NCBI RefSeq assembly: GCF_905475465.1
Contig: NC_062248.1
Location: forward strand, 10,788,001-10,852,000
Direction of reading: 5' to 3'
DNA: 64,000 bases
Origin: Pieris napi
Lineage: Eukaryota > Arthropoda > Insecta > Lepidoptera > Pieridae
In this document: positions 21,345 through 33,338 of the stretch, piece after piece
Position numbering within the stretch: the stretch's first letter is position 1
Layout: every line of letters begins with the position of its first letter
Program-made: the position numbers and the translations under genes
Notes under the pieces: generated by a model
Seen by the model: only the letters and a program-made list of their open reading frames with translations
Told to the model about the DNA's origin: nothing
Database searches by the model: none

Positions 21345-23508
21345 GACCACAAGCCCATGAACAAAAAATACCTGTGAAATGACCCAACCTGAATTACGCT
21401 TAGAAGGCTGTTACTATATCTGAAAATAGCTCTGAGCACTATGCCGTCATTTCTGAGCGGTACATGTGAGTACGTGAGTGAATGGACTTTCTCAGGTACA
21501 ATGGGGTAATTTCGACTAATTATTAATGTACGGCTTTGTTATAAGTGTATAGATGATTAAAAATGAATGTAGAAAAACCTAGTGCCGTACAAAAGTGATG
21601 GTGCCGGAAGACGGCGCAAATTTTTAATTCGACGACAGTTGCAGAAGCAATATAGGTCATTTATTACTGTACGGCATTTGTGTCATTCCTTTTGGACACA
21701 TATACAGATACTTTACCCGTAAACGCCGTACATATTTCCAGCGGAGCGGTCGAAAGCCAAGGGTCGGAACCCTACCCCTACACCCATATACCCTAAGGTC
21801 ATTGTAAAATGTACGGCAACATGTTCAAAATATTATTTAACACGGACAATAATGTTTTATAATTATGCCGTCCAAATATTATAGTTAATATTTGTGTAAT
21901 TAAATATTTATCGAAATTTCAGGATTTACCAAGTTCTTACTGCTGTAAGATCAGAGAATAATGTACGGCAACTTGTTTTTTTACATAATGTTACTAAATA
22001 TTACCGTTGTACATTATAGCCGTTCATTATAAATGGTAACAAATAAAAATATTATGTTAAAAAGTATATGAAATTTCCGAAATTTAGATGACTTTTCAAA
22101 TGCTCCTAGAGTAATATGGGGAGTAATATCTTCAAAGATTATTGTTATTTTATATGTAACAAATATAAATAAACAAAAAAAACCAGATGCCGTACATTTT
22201 ACTCCAGATTATTCTTTACAGCTGATAGAAACTTCGACGACGTTTGAGGTGTCCCTTAAGGTCATTAATAACTGTACATATCTGAGTATACTACCATAAG
22301 GCTGTAAAGTATATTTACAGCCTTATCGTACCAGCAGAGAGAGGTAAAGGAAAAATATTTTTAACAAAAATATATATAATACAGGGCGTCCCAAAGTTAT
22401 GAGACATGAAGGAAAAGTACCTTAAATATCGCAGATAGGGTATTTTACTAAAAGAAGACTTTATGTTATTTATAAAAGTTAGTAATTCTGCATTCAAAGA
22501 TTTTTTAAAAACTACTTGCCTCGTCTGGAAATCGAACCGGCTTAAATTAAAAAAAAAACCACCCCTACTTTTATGATGCCAATCGAAACAATGGCCAAAA
22601 CCTAATAACTTTTCTAAAGTAACAGACTCGTAGGGGATTTTTTTAGGCCGAATACGATAGATAATGTTTTTAATTTGATTAAAAAGATATATTCACGCTG
22701 TTCCTTTCTTTTAAAATACTATGTTACTTAAGAAGAGTTATTAGTACCCTATCTACGATATTTAAGGTACTTTCCCTTCATTTCCCATAACTTTGGGACG
22801 CCCTGTATTGGTAGGCGGTGGTAGCGGACTATCGAAAATGTACGGCATTTATCTTTTATTGAAGATTGTCTAAAGTATTAATAACCTGTGTTATTGCCGT
22901 ACAGATAAAAGTCACCGGAAAATGACTCTTTTCTGAGAAAAGTAATTTACCCCATACACCTATGTGTTCCACAAAAAATGTACGGCATGCTGGAAAATGT
23001 TATCTATTTGTGAAGTACTCTCAAGATCATTTAATTTTATGGTGATTCATATCATCATCACCTATATGCTAATCAGACATATGTTGCGACCCTTGGCTTT
23101 CGACCGCTCCGCTGGGAATATGTACGGCGTTTACGGGTAAAGTATCTGTATATGTGTCCAAAAGGAATCACACAAATGCCGTACAGTAATAAATGACCTA
23201 TATTGCTTCTGCAACTGTCGTCGAATTAAAAATTTGCACCGACTTCCGGCACCATCACTTTTGTACGGCACTAGGTTTTTCGACATTTATTTTTAATCAT
23301 CTATATACTTATAACAAAGCCGTACATTAATAATTAGTCGAAATTCCCCCATTGTACCTGAGAAAGTCCATTCACTCACGTACTCACATGTACCGCTCAG
23401 AAATGACGGCATAGTGCTCAGAGCTATTTTCAGATATAGTAACAGCCTTCTAAGAGTAATTCACGTTGGGTCATTTCACAGGTATTTTTTGTTCATGGGC
23501 TTGTGGTC
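21345..23508. mobile_element. Composite GTACGGC TIR element, copy 2 (inverted relative to copy 1)
   Basis: Same terminal sequence and TA flanks as copy 1. The asymmetric central part reads in the opposite direction, so the element is inverted. It is about 160 bp shorter because the nested MITE is internally deleted (22382-22805). Elsewhere the copies are nearly identical, suggesting fairly recent activity. Confidence 0.85.
22382..22805. mobile_element. Mariner-type MITE nested in composite element copy 2, deleted
   Basis: Same ends and TA flanks as 15373-15953, but one arm has lost about 157 bp: near 22742 the sequence jumps from GAGTTATTAG straight to TACCCTATC. Confidence 0.78.
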
Positions 23509-23724
23509 TATAAAGGCCACTAGGCGGCGGTTTCTTAACATCCTGCCCGTTTGACATCTGTTCTATCAAAAAAAAATTCAATTCTAAACCTGTGTAAATG
23601 TTGTATCGTTTGGTTCCTCTGAAGTTTTAGTCCGAAATACGATATGAAGGTAACCAGTGGCCGTTCCTTATATCATATTTCGGTCGTTGTTTTCTGTAAT
23701 TTGTAAGCTTTGCTCCTCTTTGTC

Positions 23725-24400
23725 TTTTATTTATTTATTTATTTATTGGAAACTAAACAGATACATCACTATATAGAAAAAATAAACATAAATGTAAACA
23801 TAAAATAAATAGACATATTGGACATATCCTCAAAAAAAGTTTCACTAATAAAAAATACAATACAAAGTAAGACAATACAAAACATGACAGCAAAATTTGA
23901 CACTAAACTAGCAGCTACAAAAACAAACAAAAATAAAAAAATACAAAGACGACACAAAGCTTAAGATAATAAGAGTTTTAACTTATTCTTAAATGAAGCA
24001 GTAGAGGAGTGCGAAAAAGGGTCGATGTTAGTGATGGAATCCAAGGTGGAACACATCCTGTGAAGAGGCTCACGGAACCCAATGTTGGTTCTGGGAGTCG
24101 GAAGGTTAAAAGTTTTGTGCGAGCGCAGAGATCTGGCAGGAACATTAAATGGTATCAGTTCGAGAAGATGGGAACAAGTTATTTCATTTACACATATTTT
24201 TCTAACAGTGACACAGTCTGTCAAATTACGCCTAGTACTCAAAGAAAGTAATTTATATTTTTTTTAAAAGTTCCTTATAACTAGCCCTACCACCATTCAT
24301 ACGATAATTTAGAATACGTAAGAATTTCTTTTGTACAGCCTCCAGTTGTGCGACATATATAGCGTAATGGGGATTCCAGATTTATGTATATATATATATA
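23725..24400 (-). pseudogene. LINE C-terminal fragment and 3' UTR
   Basis: Minus-strand ORF to about 23961 includes VPARSLRSHKTFNLP and a Ser/Lys-rich end like CR1/Jockey-type polymerases; it is followed by a 3' region ending in an AAATAAATAAATA tail (plus-strand 23730-23757). Confidence 0.55.
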
Positions 24401-24547
24401 TATAAACATATATAAACTAGCAGACCGGCCAAGCGTTGCCGTGACTAAGGTTTTTGTTATATTACATAGTAGTAAACTATTCAAGGGAAACGGTAGGAGA
24501 ACATCAGTTATGGAGACCACCATGTGTTTTGGTGGTTATGCCATTAA

Positions 24548-24894
24548 GAGCTATTACGCACTGTCGACTTGTCGCCGGCGACTCGGTCGTCTGGGCGACC
24601 AAAAAATAGGCAACTAGGCAGGAGACCAAGCTGAGCGACAGTATTCCAAGTACATTCGTATATATACGTCCGGTCGTTACGACAGTTGCTCGCAGTGTGA
24701 ATGCTTCCATTTGAAGCCGTGCTCCTATTGGTCGCCAGCGACCGGCAGTCGCTTGTGTGTCGCCACGACGCGGCGAGTCGCCCAGTCGCTTGGGCGACCG
24801 ACGACCAAGTGCGTAGACATCTATTTAAACTGTAGAAACTCACAGTCGCCAGCGACCGAGTCGCCGGCGACAAGTCGACAGTGCGTAATAGCTC
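24548..24894. mobile_element. PIF/Harbinger-like MITE with GTCGC repeats
   Basis: 347 bp, inverted ends GAGCTATTACGCACTGTCGA for over 40 bp, flanked by a 3-bp TAA duplication (24545-24547, 24895-24897). Both arms carry GTCGCCGGCGAC and many GTCGC/GCGAC pentamers, making it far richer in CG than its flanks. TAA duplication suggests PIF/Harbinger. Confidence 0.75.
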
Positions 24895-25154
24895 TAAATT
24901 GTAGCTTATGTGAAACGTTGCTACTTTCAACACAGCGCCATCTGTTAGAATTGTGACTATCAAATAATAAACAAATATTTTGCAATAAAATAATATTGCG
25001 GGTATAAATTGAGATGCAAGCTATCCTATCTTTTAAGTTAGTTAACTGCACACGGTGTGCAAATTTGATTGAAATCGGTACTGTAATTTAGGAGTCCATA
25101 GCGGACAAACAACGTGACGCGTAATTTATATATATTAAGATAAATATAGCCTTT

Positions 25155-25750
25155 GTACGAGCCAAGGCTGTACATTTTGCTCTTTTGCCTGGGGGAGTAT
25201 GTACGAGCCAAGGCTGTACATTTCAATTTTCAAAATGAATATGACGGTTCCTGGATCATCAGGGGTTCGAAATAATAGAATAATTTGCACTTACTCTATA
25301 TTTATCACTCGCGTTATACAATAGAATATGAGCGCAATAATAACTGGTATGTTAATTGCTATATAATAAGTGCAATCTAACAAACAGAGAGAGTGCCTAC
25401 GTCTGGCTATGCTCCCGGGGTGAAACTCCTTTGACTTAGTTAATTACGAATGACTGCATAGTAACAGTCGAAGAGAGTGCCTGCGTCGGGCTATACTCTC
25501 GGGGCGTGACTTCAACGATTTAGGAAATCGTCATGCTTATAAGTGATCAAACTGTACAGCCAGGACACGTACTTACATAAGACAAACATCACGCTTGTAG
25601 ATGATCGGAATGTACGAGCCCTGGCACGTACTTACATAGGGATTAATTAAGCTTATAAAACTAAGGAAGCCTGAGCGAGTAAAATGTACAGCCTTGGCTC
25701 GTACATACTCCCCCAGGCAAAAGAGCAAAATGTACAGCCTTGGCTCGTAC
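25155..25750. mobile_element. Fold-back element with GTACGAGCC repeats
   Basis: Ends GTACGAGCCAAGGCTGTACA and its inverse, each repeated twice per arm with GCTCTTTTGCCTGGGGGAGT between. Flanked by 7-bp AGCCTTT direct repeats (25148-25154, 25751-25757). Inside are two further unit types (GAGAGTGCCTACGTCTGGCT twice; GTACAGCCAGGACACGTACT variants). Non-coding; superfamily unknown. Confidence 0.7.
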
Positions 25751-25854
25751 AGCCTTTATTGTCAATCTTATAAGTTACATTTTATTTTATTTCTACTTAG
25801 TTATTAACGAAATTTAGTTAAAGTAAATAATATCTTTTTATTTCCTATTAGACA

Positions 25855-25945
25855 CCGGTTTCTTGATCGTGTTGCTTTTCAGCATAGGCCTCCCCAAGTA
25901 TTCTCCACAAAGATCTATCTCTTGCTTTCTTCTATGTGTATGCAC
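25855..25945 (-). mobile_element. RTE-like LINE 3' scrap
   Basis: The phrase CAGCATAGGCCTCCCCAAGT is typical of lepidopteran RTE-type LINE 3' regions. Short and diverged. Confidence 0.45.
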
Positions 25946-26051
25946 ACGACTAATTATACTGCGCGATCGTTTTCGAGACTCACAATTAGCATAACTACCA
26001 GTTTATCAGAATTTTCGTGTTGAAAGATCAAATAAATTTTGCTATACCTAG

Positions 26052-26728
26052 TATTGTCTTTGATTGACATAACCTTTACACATTTAAATAAAAAACTTTT
26101 TTGACCGGATTGAAGTTATGTATTATTATAAATTTACAACTATTTAACATAATTTTAAATTTATCCGACGTTTCGCGTGCTTTACAGCGTGCGTGGTCAC
26201 GGTGACTGAAGACAAAAGATGTTGAATGTCAAAAAGTATCACAGCTGCAGAGAAAGTTGTATTATCTGTATTTATTTCCCCGGAGTTGGTATCGACTAAA
26301 AGATGGAGGGTTTTGGCAGAAATGGTGAACGGTGTCCTCTATTTTCGCGGATTGTTTATCTTGAGATTTTATTATGGATATTATTGGATCCCAGGTGTTT
26401 GATAATTTTAGGCCGTCTTCTCTATTGAAATTGGGGTGTTTTTGATTTCAATGGCTTCGCGTACCAATCATGGGAAGAATCTTTTCTCTTTCGCAAGTAC
26501 TTTCGGTTGGTCAAAGCGTATGTAGTGATTAGGCCTATCTAGTATGTGTTCACAGACTGCTGATTTTGTGTGTCGTCTATGTCTTATGTCCGCAATGTGT
26601 TCTTTGAGTCTGCTGGACATATTGCGTTTAGTTTGCCCTATGTAAGACAGGCCACAGTCGCAATCCAGTTTGTACAGTTGTGTTTGTATCAATGTGTAAA
26701 AGTTATGTCAATAAAAGACAATACTAAG
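26052..26728 (-). mobile_element. Penelope-like element fragment with GIY-YIG endonuclease domain
   Basis: Minus-strand translation (26692 to 26468) gives LYKLDCDCGLSYIGQTKR, then KEHIADIRHRRHTKSAVCEH and KVLAKEKRFFP, the signature GIY-YIG region of Penelope-like retroelements. After a stop, the continuation VREAIEIKN and a frameshifted NREDGLKLSNTWDP are still readable, so it is decayed. The 3' end (to about 26095) matches the tails at 5514-5641 and 53368-53525. The polymerase part is absent. The whole insert has 35-bp inverted ends and 26-bp direct repeats outside (see findings). Confidence 0.85.
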
Positions 26729-27169
26729 ATTAAATAAATTTTGCTATACCTTCTCGCAATAATTTTTCTTTATTATCTGACAGTTGAAAGAAATCACGGA
26801 CGAAGATAAATGACGTCGCAAAGCTGGAAAGGCTAAAGCTGGCACGGATTGAGGCATGTCATGCTCTCATTTCCTTTTCCTTGGGGTGTAATAAACTTCC
26901 GAATGCCACAGACTATTTTTCAGTTGGGAAATATTATAGGATACGCCAATGTTGGCGGTTTAGTTAATAATATATTTAGCCTAGGAGGCAGTGAGGAATA
27001 ATATTTTAAAAGTTTGAAAGAACATTTTCAATATGCTGTGCTTTATTTTGTTCTATGTTTATTTCACGGATACACTAACCATAGAATAAAATAAAGAAGA
27101 AAATTATGTGAAACACCAAAAGTGCAATTAAACGAATATACACAAAAGTAAACTAATCAAATCAAATTA

Positions 27170-27345
27170 AAATCATTTATAGATAACACAATGTACACTT
27201 ATGAACGTCAAAAAAGAAATGTACATTACATGCTTCTAATTGTACATTTACTGCCAGTTCTCAAATCAAAGTCGTAGAACGGAAAAGAAGAACTGGCAAT
27301 AATCTCTCCGGCGCTCTTTTTAATTGCCAAGTTTTTTGTTTTACA
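27170..27345 (-). mobile_element. LINE 3' tail (family B)
   Basis: Contains CACAATGTACACTTATGAAC, TTTACTGCCAGTTCTCAAAT and AAGAACTGGCAATAATCTCT; inverse of 5905-6078. Confidence 0.65.
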
Positions 27346-27675
27346 CAATGTTTGTAAGTAGCTGCAACTATTACCACGTTTGCAGTTGACTGCAAACTGA
27401 TTGGAAACGTTCTACTACTAATACTACTACTAGACAGAACTTTTACGGTTATAAAAATACTTTATAATAAATACCCAGTTTAAAAATATTTTTCACTGAA
27501 CATTCCGTACACTGCATTAAGAGAGATGTTTCAAGTAACAGTCGGCATATTTTAACGACGCAATCTTATCCATTAAATTTGAGAAGTTATTTTTTTATAT
27601 TTATGAAAAAGGACGAAATTTCTTTTAGCATCACATATGTATAAAGAAGGAAAGACTTATGAAAATATTTATAGA

Positions 27676-27714
27676 ATGTTACACACATGTGTATGCTACA
27701 CATGTGTGTAACAT
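27676..27714. repeat. Perfect 18-bp hairpin
   Basis: ATGTTACACACATGTGTA, a TGC spacer, then its exact inverse complement. No mobile-element context recognised. Confidence 0.85.
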
Positions 27715-27904
27715 GGGAGCTTAGAAGGCGCAGCGCAAACTTGATCCATGCCACTTCCTCACAATCGAGTAGCCTAGTACATCACCATTAGAGAATTCAT
27801 ACACTAAAAAAATATGTACAGTAAAATATGTATGTAAAGTATACACAATTTAAGACTATTGTTACAGCGTCATAATAAAGCATGAGTTTGAAATATAATA
27901 TATA

Positions 27905-28263
27905 TCTCTATAGACTAATAAAAAAAATCTCGTGTCATAATGTTCGTTCTCATACTCCTCCGAAACGGCTCGTTCGATTCTTACGAAATTTTTCATGCAT
28001 ATTCAGTAAGTCTGAGAATCGACTACTATCTTTCAAACCCTTAAGTGATAAGGAGTGTCCACCCCAAAACTTTTTTGTTTGTTAGATTTTGTTTTTGTTT
28101 TAGGTATTGTTTTATGATACAGCATACAAAAATATATACAACAGCTAATTTTCACCCCTCCACGATCAACTCCTATTTTTTATTGTAGTGTACTATATGT
28201 TATTTTTATTGAACTAAAAAACATGTTTCAATGTTGCAAAACCAAGTTTGCCGGGTCAGCTAG
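27905..28263 (+). mobile_element. Helitron (non-autonomous), complete
   Basis: Begins TCTCTATAGACTAATA after a host A, includes CTCGTGTCATAATGTTCG and ACTCCTCCGAAACGGCTCG, and ends TTGCCGGGTCAGCTAG before a host T. 359 bp, no genes. Confidence 0.8.
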
Positions 28264-28299
28264 TATTATATATATATACATTTCCTATTATTAGTATTG

Positions 28300-28485
28300 T
28301 CCAGTGATTCATCATTCAATGCGTAACTCAAACTGAAAATAATCATATAAGTACCTACACTTATGAACATTAACAGAAAAGATGTTAAATTGATTTTAAA
28401 TTTACATTTACTACCGGTTCGCAAGTCATAGGCGTAGACCGGGCAAAAAGAACTGGCAAGAAACTCCCCCACTCTTTACCAGTAC
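28300..28485 (-). mobile_element. LINE 3' tail (family B)
   Basis: Contains CTACACTTATGAACATTAAC and GCAAAAAGAACTGGCAAGAA; same block as 27170-27345. Confidence 0.6.
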
Positions 28486-28489
28486 CGAA

Positions 28490-29740
28490 GTAACTGATGC
28501 TTACAATTTACGTTCCAACGTAGAAATGCTTAATGCTTAGTTTAATTAAAAATCCAAGGAATTTTTCCACTCCATTAAAATAGCTTTTCGTTACTCAATT
28601 GTGTCGTAACGCGTTACGTATCTACAAAAGTTATAGAAGTCAAAAATTTTCGAAAGAAAAATGTGATAATTAAGAAACAATTAACTCTACTCTATAGTAT
28701 TCAAATATTGTAAGATTTTACAGTAAACCCTTCGATTATTAACGCTTCATTGCGATTGCTCTCCTTATTAGTTCCTTTTCAATGAACTTGAAGGACGTTT
28801 GATAATTCTGTCAGTAGAGATAATGTATGACGTTACATTATTTATCCCTTCGAATATTTTTTTAATTGCTACTATGCAAGAAATCTTTCTTCCATACTTT
28901 CCAATTTGGGAAGGAATGATTTGTATTTTGTATGTTTGTAACTCAAATTTTTTGCACCAATTGGAAAAGGTGTAATATAGCATTTGTGAATTGCTACATA
29001 CATAAAGTCAGCCCTTGTGGGCCTAAGTATATACAAGCATCGCAAGAGAAGCCGCAAAAATAATTATGGATTTAAGTGTTAACAAAAAAATTAAATAATT
29101 ATTAATTTTGAAATATATTAGCTTGCAGTAAGGCCCCGAGGGTCAAGGTTCACCCCCTAAATGACCTTTGGAACACATTTCGTTACTTCTACAAGTATTT
29201 ATTAAGTAAAATTACTTTACCGGAAACTGAACTCCGATCCACCGGGTTAGGTGCTAAGATTCAGTACCAGTGGTGAGATTAAAAAAAACATCAAACATTA
29301 TAACGACATCGAATGGACTACTCATATTTGGTCGTAATAACCGATAGTCGTAACAGCCAATGACGATATTAAGAACCTAATACAATGGAATTTAGCCGGG
29401 ACCTTTGATTTTGGTCAATATAACCGGTATGTTGTTATAAACGATGTCGTCGTAAACGGTTTTGACTGTAATAACTTATATGATGTTTTTATATTATAAA
29501 TATTACATTAAAATGAAAGTTTAATGAAGCAAATTTATAACAACTTTTGTTTGGAATATGTCCCTAATACCAGTGTATAATGCTAACAAGGGTTTTGTCC
29601 CTTGCCTTCGGGGCTTTTGGCGCAAATCCTCTATACATATGCCATTTATAGATTGAGTATATAGTTTTCGTAACTCCGTTCTCCGGCTAAGCTTTATCCA
29701 TCCATAACGAGGCTTAAAAGGCAAAGGTTATAGAAATTAT
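28490..29740. other. Intergenic region with one possible MITE
   Basis: No gene recognised. Around 29290-29480 repeated phrases such as GGTCGTAATAACCGATAG and GTCGTAAACGG suggest a diverged mariner-type MITE. A 67-codon minus-strand ORF at 29521-29724 has no family I know and may be chance. Confidence 0.35.
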
Positions 29741-29746
29741 AAAATA

Positions 29747-30045
29747 CTAGCTGATCCGGCAAACGTCGTTTTGCCATGTTCATTTATAATAAAAAATAGG
29801 GGTTGATCGTAGAGGGGTGAAAATTAGGGGTATGTATTTTTTAATGCTGTGTCATAAAAAAATAACAATTTATCTAAAAATTAAAAAAAAAATTAGGGGA
29901 CTACCCTTAACATTTAGGGGGATGAAAAATGTGTTGTCCGATTCTCAGACATACCCAATATGCACACAAAATTTCATGAGAATCGGTCAAGCCGTTTCGG
30001 AGGAGTTTAACCACAAACACCGCGACACGAGAATTTAATATATTA
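29747..30045 (-). mobile_element. Helitron (non-autonomous)
   Basis: Plus strand starts with CTAGCTGATCCGGCAAACG (the inverted 3' terminus) and contains GGGGTTGATCGTAGAGGGGT and GGTCAAGCCGTTTCGGAGGA, ending in the CGACACGAGAATTT start region. Confidence 0.75.
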
Positions 30046-30527
30046 CATATTTCATATTACATGTAGAAAATCATCGACATCGCTCGCTCGAATAACGTTG
30101 TGGGGAAATCACTTATTAGGAAGGCCTTAACTGACTGACACTAAAATCCACAAAAATCACTTGTGTCTTAAGAAAAATCATTAAAAACATGAAGCAGTTA
30201 AAACTAAGCGGATTTCTTCAAACTTTTCACCAGCAAAGTGCCAGCTGCAAAAATATTAAGGTTTTGAATGAAAATAATATAATAAATAAGCCAGTTTTTA
30301 TCAAAACTCTACCTAAGGCGAATTTCAATACTCGATTGTCCGTGGATTCTGAGTTCTTACGACCGATCGACCGTCAGTTTTTGTAGCATTTAATGTTCTC
30401 GTGATGATATACGGACCGAGTACAGTCGAGCGAAATGAAGGCGTGGTTGGTTTGTTATTTAGATTATAATCTTGAAATCAAACAAACTCCTTACAAACAA
30501 ATATCCTTGGTAGTAATTTTTTTGTTG

Positions 30528-30808
30528 GCCTAGTGGCTTCACCGTGCGACTCTCATCCCTGAGGCGTAGGTTCGATCCCCGGCTGTGCACCAATGGAGTT
30601 TCAATGTGCGCATTTAACATTCGCTCAAACGGTCAAGGAGAACATCGTGAAGAAACCGGCATGCCTTAGACCCAAAGAAGTCGACAGCGTGTGTCAGGCA
30701 CATGAGGCTGATCACCTACTTTTTATATTTTGCCTATTAGATTGACAAATCATGAAACAGATACAGGAATCTGAGGCCCAGACCTTAAAGAGTTGTAGCG
30801 CCACTGAT
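30528..30808 (+). mobile_element. tRNA-derived SINE, near full length
   Basis: GTTGGCCTAGTGGCTTCACC and GGTTCGATCCCCGGCTGTGC mark the pol III promoter; body ends GTTGTAGCGCCACTGATTTA followed by an ATTT-rich tail. Confidence 0.75.
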
Positions 30809-32897
30809 TTATTTATTTTATATTACGTAATATTTTATGAACCTCTGGTGCATTGGTCTCTAAGGTGCATTGTATGGGTTATAGAACAAATTATAGATTT
30901 TTTGATTAGATATACAACAAGGAAATTGGTTTGCAGCAAAGAAACATTTTTCACAACCTGTATAATATAATAAACGGCAATCATAATCGAGGGTATAAAA
31001 ATCGTTTTTTTTTGCGGAATACCCTCAACATATCAATGTTTGCGAAAGAAAAACTTTGATCACACTCCAGTCGTTGCCAAATTAGCACTTTACGAGGAAT
31101 TCAATACTATACATACATTATAATTACATTCAAAATCTAAGATATACATAATCCAACAAAAACAGGAGAGGAGCTTGATCCGCTGCAGGCAAAAGTCTGT
31201 TTTCTAAAGCTAACATGGTTCGATATGCCTAGATGGGTCAGAGTGAGTTACCTTGGGTTACCAGGAGCGTTTAACATCAGCCAATTAAGTTATACGAATA
31301 TTAATATAAAAAAGTACCCTCAGATCTCAGACTCATAGTAAAAGTCTATCAACAGTAGTGACCTAATATTATCAGTGCTTATTGTAAACCACTCATAATG
31401 CTTAGATGCCTACTGTAGAAGTATTAAAGTAAATGCGGATCGCGCACGCCCAAAACTATACCTGTGGCTACTCTGGCCGCACAGTCAGCCATTGTTATCT
31501 GGACAGCCGCGGAGAACGGACCTGTATGTGGCTATTGCTTTGTTTTATTCCATACCAAACCATAACACGTTTTTACTTCCTTTTTTAATTCTACTTGCTG
31601 GTTGGTAATCACGCTGGCGCGAAGTCAGAAGCAACGGTTTCATGTGTATGGAGGTGTTCAATCGTTCTTGCTATTGAGCAATTTCGTGACAGCTATTTAA
31701 ACTAATCGATTTATCTGATCCACTGAATACTTAGTCGACGCAATCTTCAGTATCAACAGTGATTACGACAGTGTACGTAACTTACAGTAAAGAGAACATT
31801 TATGTTTCCTAGAGCCTCTGACATCAGACTGGGTTTCCAAAGCTTTCACAACTGTTGGAAATTACTTACTGTGTCAGTAAATCAATTTAGCGTTTATTGT
31901 ATTATAGGCTTATAGCTAAGGGATATATTTCATTTATAGGTTCAATCAGTAGGAAGTAATCAATTTTCTGGCGTCAAATAGTAATTAGTTCGATGGGATG
32001 ATAATCGGTATTTTGTTAGTATTAGTAATTATTTGATAGATTATAAAGACTTTATAGATAATCTCAGAAATTTCATAGCTTTGAATACACTGACTTACAA
32101 ATGTATTTACGCGGCTATACAATGGCTACGAAAACCGTAGCCAGGTGCTACAACGTTTGGTTGAATTTTAGTGCTACGAAATTAAAGAGCTACGAAAACT
32201 GAGCTTTGAAGCAGCGCTACGACATTTCTGTATGTTTTACTTTTGTAAAGTTTTCGCTTTTTTACCAGTGCAACTCTGGGAATCTTATTCTGATTTATAA
32301 AATGTTTGCATACATTTGTAAAGCGGCAAGTTGGCTTCTAGTGTCTAAAACATGTAGTTTTTCGATCGGACAGCTGGTATTAAAACAAGACCTTAGGACT
32401 GTGAACCTTCTACTGGTGACACTGCTGTATTTTGCGCGTAATTAATCAGTATATTTCAATTCAATACTCTACAGTCTACACGATATTCTATATTTAGTAT
32501 CAAATTTTCGTCGTGAAAATGGTTTATCAATATTCGACACATTCCAAGCAAGATTTGCTATGCCACGCTCGTAGAAATGGCACGTCCATGAAAATTTATT
32601 GGAAATTGCAGTGGGAGCTGTGGAACTCAATTAAGAGAGGTCACGTGCAAGGGTTATCTTTCTTTTATTTCTTAGTAAATTTAATTTGTAAGACCCTTAA
32701 CGATTAAACCAGTTAGCATTAAAAAGAAGCAAGAACATTGAGCCGAATGATTACCACGAATATGTTTTTATCTGAATATGGAATTAGGGTTATATTATTG
32801 TAATACAGGGTGTATTTTTGTGAAACAAAATTACACATATTTCATTTTTTTTTTTAATCTTTTCCTTTTGTAAATGTTTGAACCTTTTTGTATATAT
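30809..32897. other. Unannotated 2.1-kb stretch
   Basis: No gene or element recognised. Composition is less AT-rich around 31440-31740. Three to four GCTACGAAA-type repeats occur at 32124-32222. Confidence 0.45.
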
Positions 32898-32899
32898 TA

Positions 32900-33172
32900 C
32901 TAGCTGCCCCCGCGAACTTTGTTTCTCCTTAATGTGATTTTACTTAGCCTGCCTTTTTAGTACTGGTCTACCAACATAGAACATTTTGCTATGCTACCCC
33001 ACAGAGACGGTTCGGTTTTCTGAATGAAAACTTTTTAGGCTTTTCAGTGAATTTTTCTTTATATAAACTCAGAGTTTGTCATAAGATTTTAAGTAACATA
33101 TAAAAAATAGGGGTTGATCGTAGAGGGGTGAAAATTAAGGGTTGTATGAATTTTTGTATGCTGTATCTATAT
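32900..33172 (-). mobile_element. Helitron, 5'-truncated
   Basis: Inverted 3' terminus CTAGCTGCCCCCGCGAACTT, then CCCCACAGAGACGGTTCGGT and GGGGTTGATCGTAGAGGGGT. Same subfamily as 60875-61261. Confidence 0.7.
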
Positions 33173-33338
33173 ATATCCGAGAAAAGTGCTAGCATACTGA
33201 TTTTAAGTCAGTCACCACAATGATATTTAACACCCCGAACCAATGACCATACAGACGTTGCATTGACTTTATAGTTTTAATTCAACATTAATTATTAAAA
33301 ATGCTTTTTGGAGTTCTAGTGTTTGTATTTTTTTTTGT

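Noticed and set aside
24384..24617. 77-codon ORF starting in a TA repeat
   Set aside because: Runs through a simple TA repeat and into the CG-rich MITE; no protein signal.
31462..31492. Possible minus-strand first exon (ATG then 10 codons, GTATAG donor) in GC-richer DNA
   Set aside because: Too short, donor weak, no further exon found.
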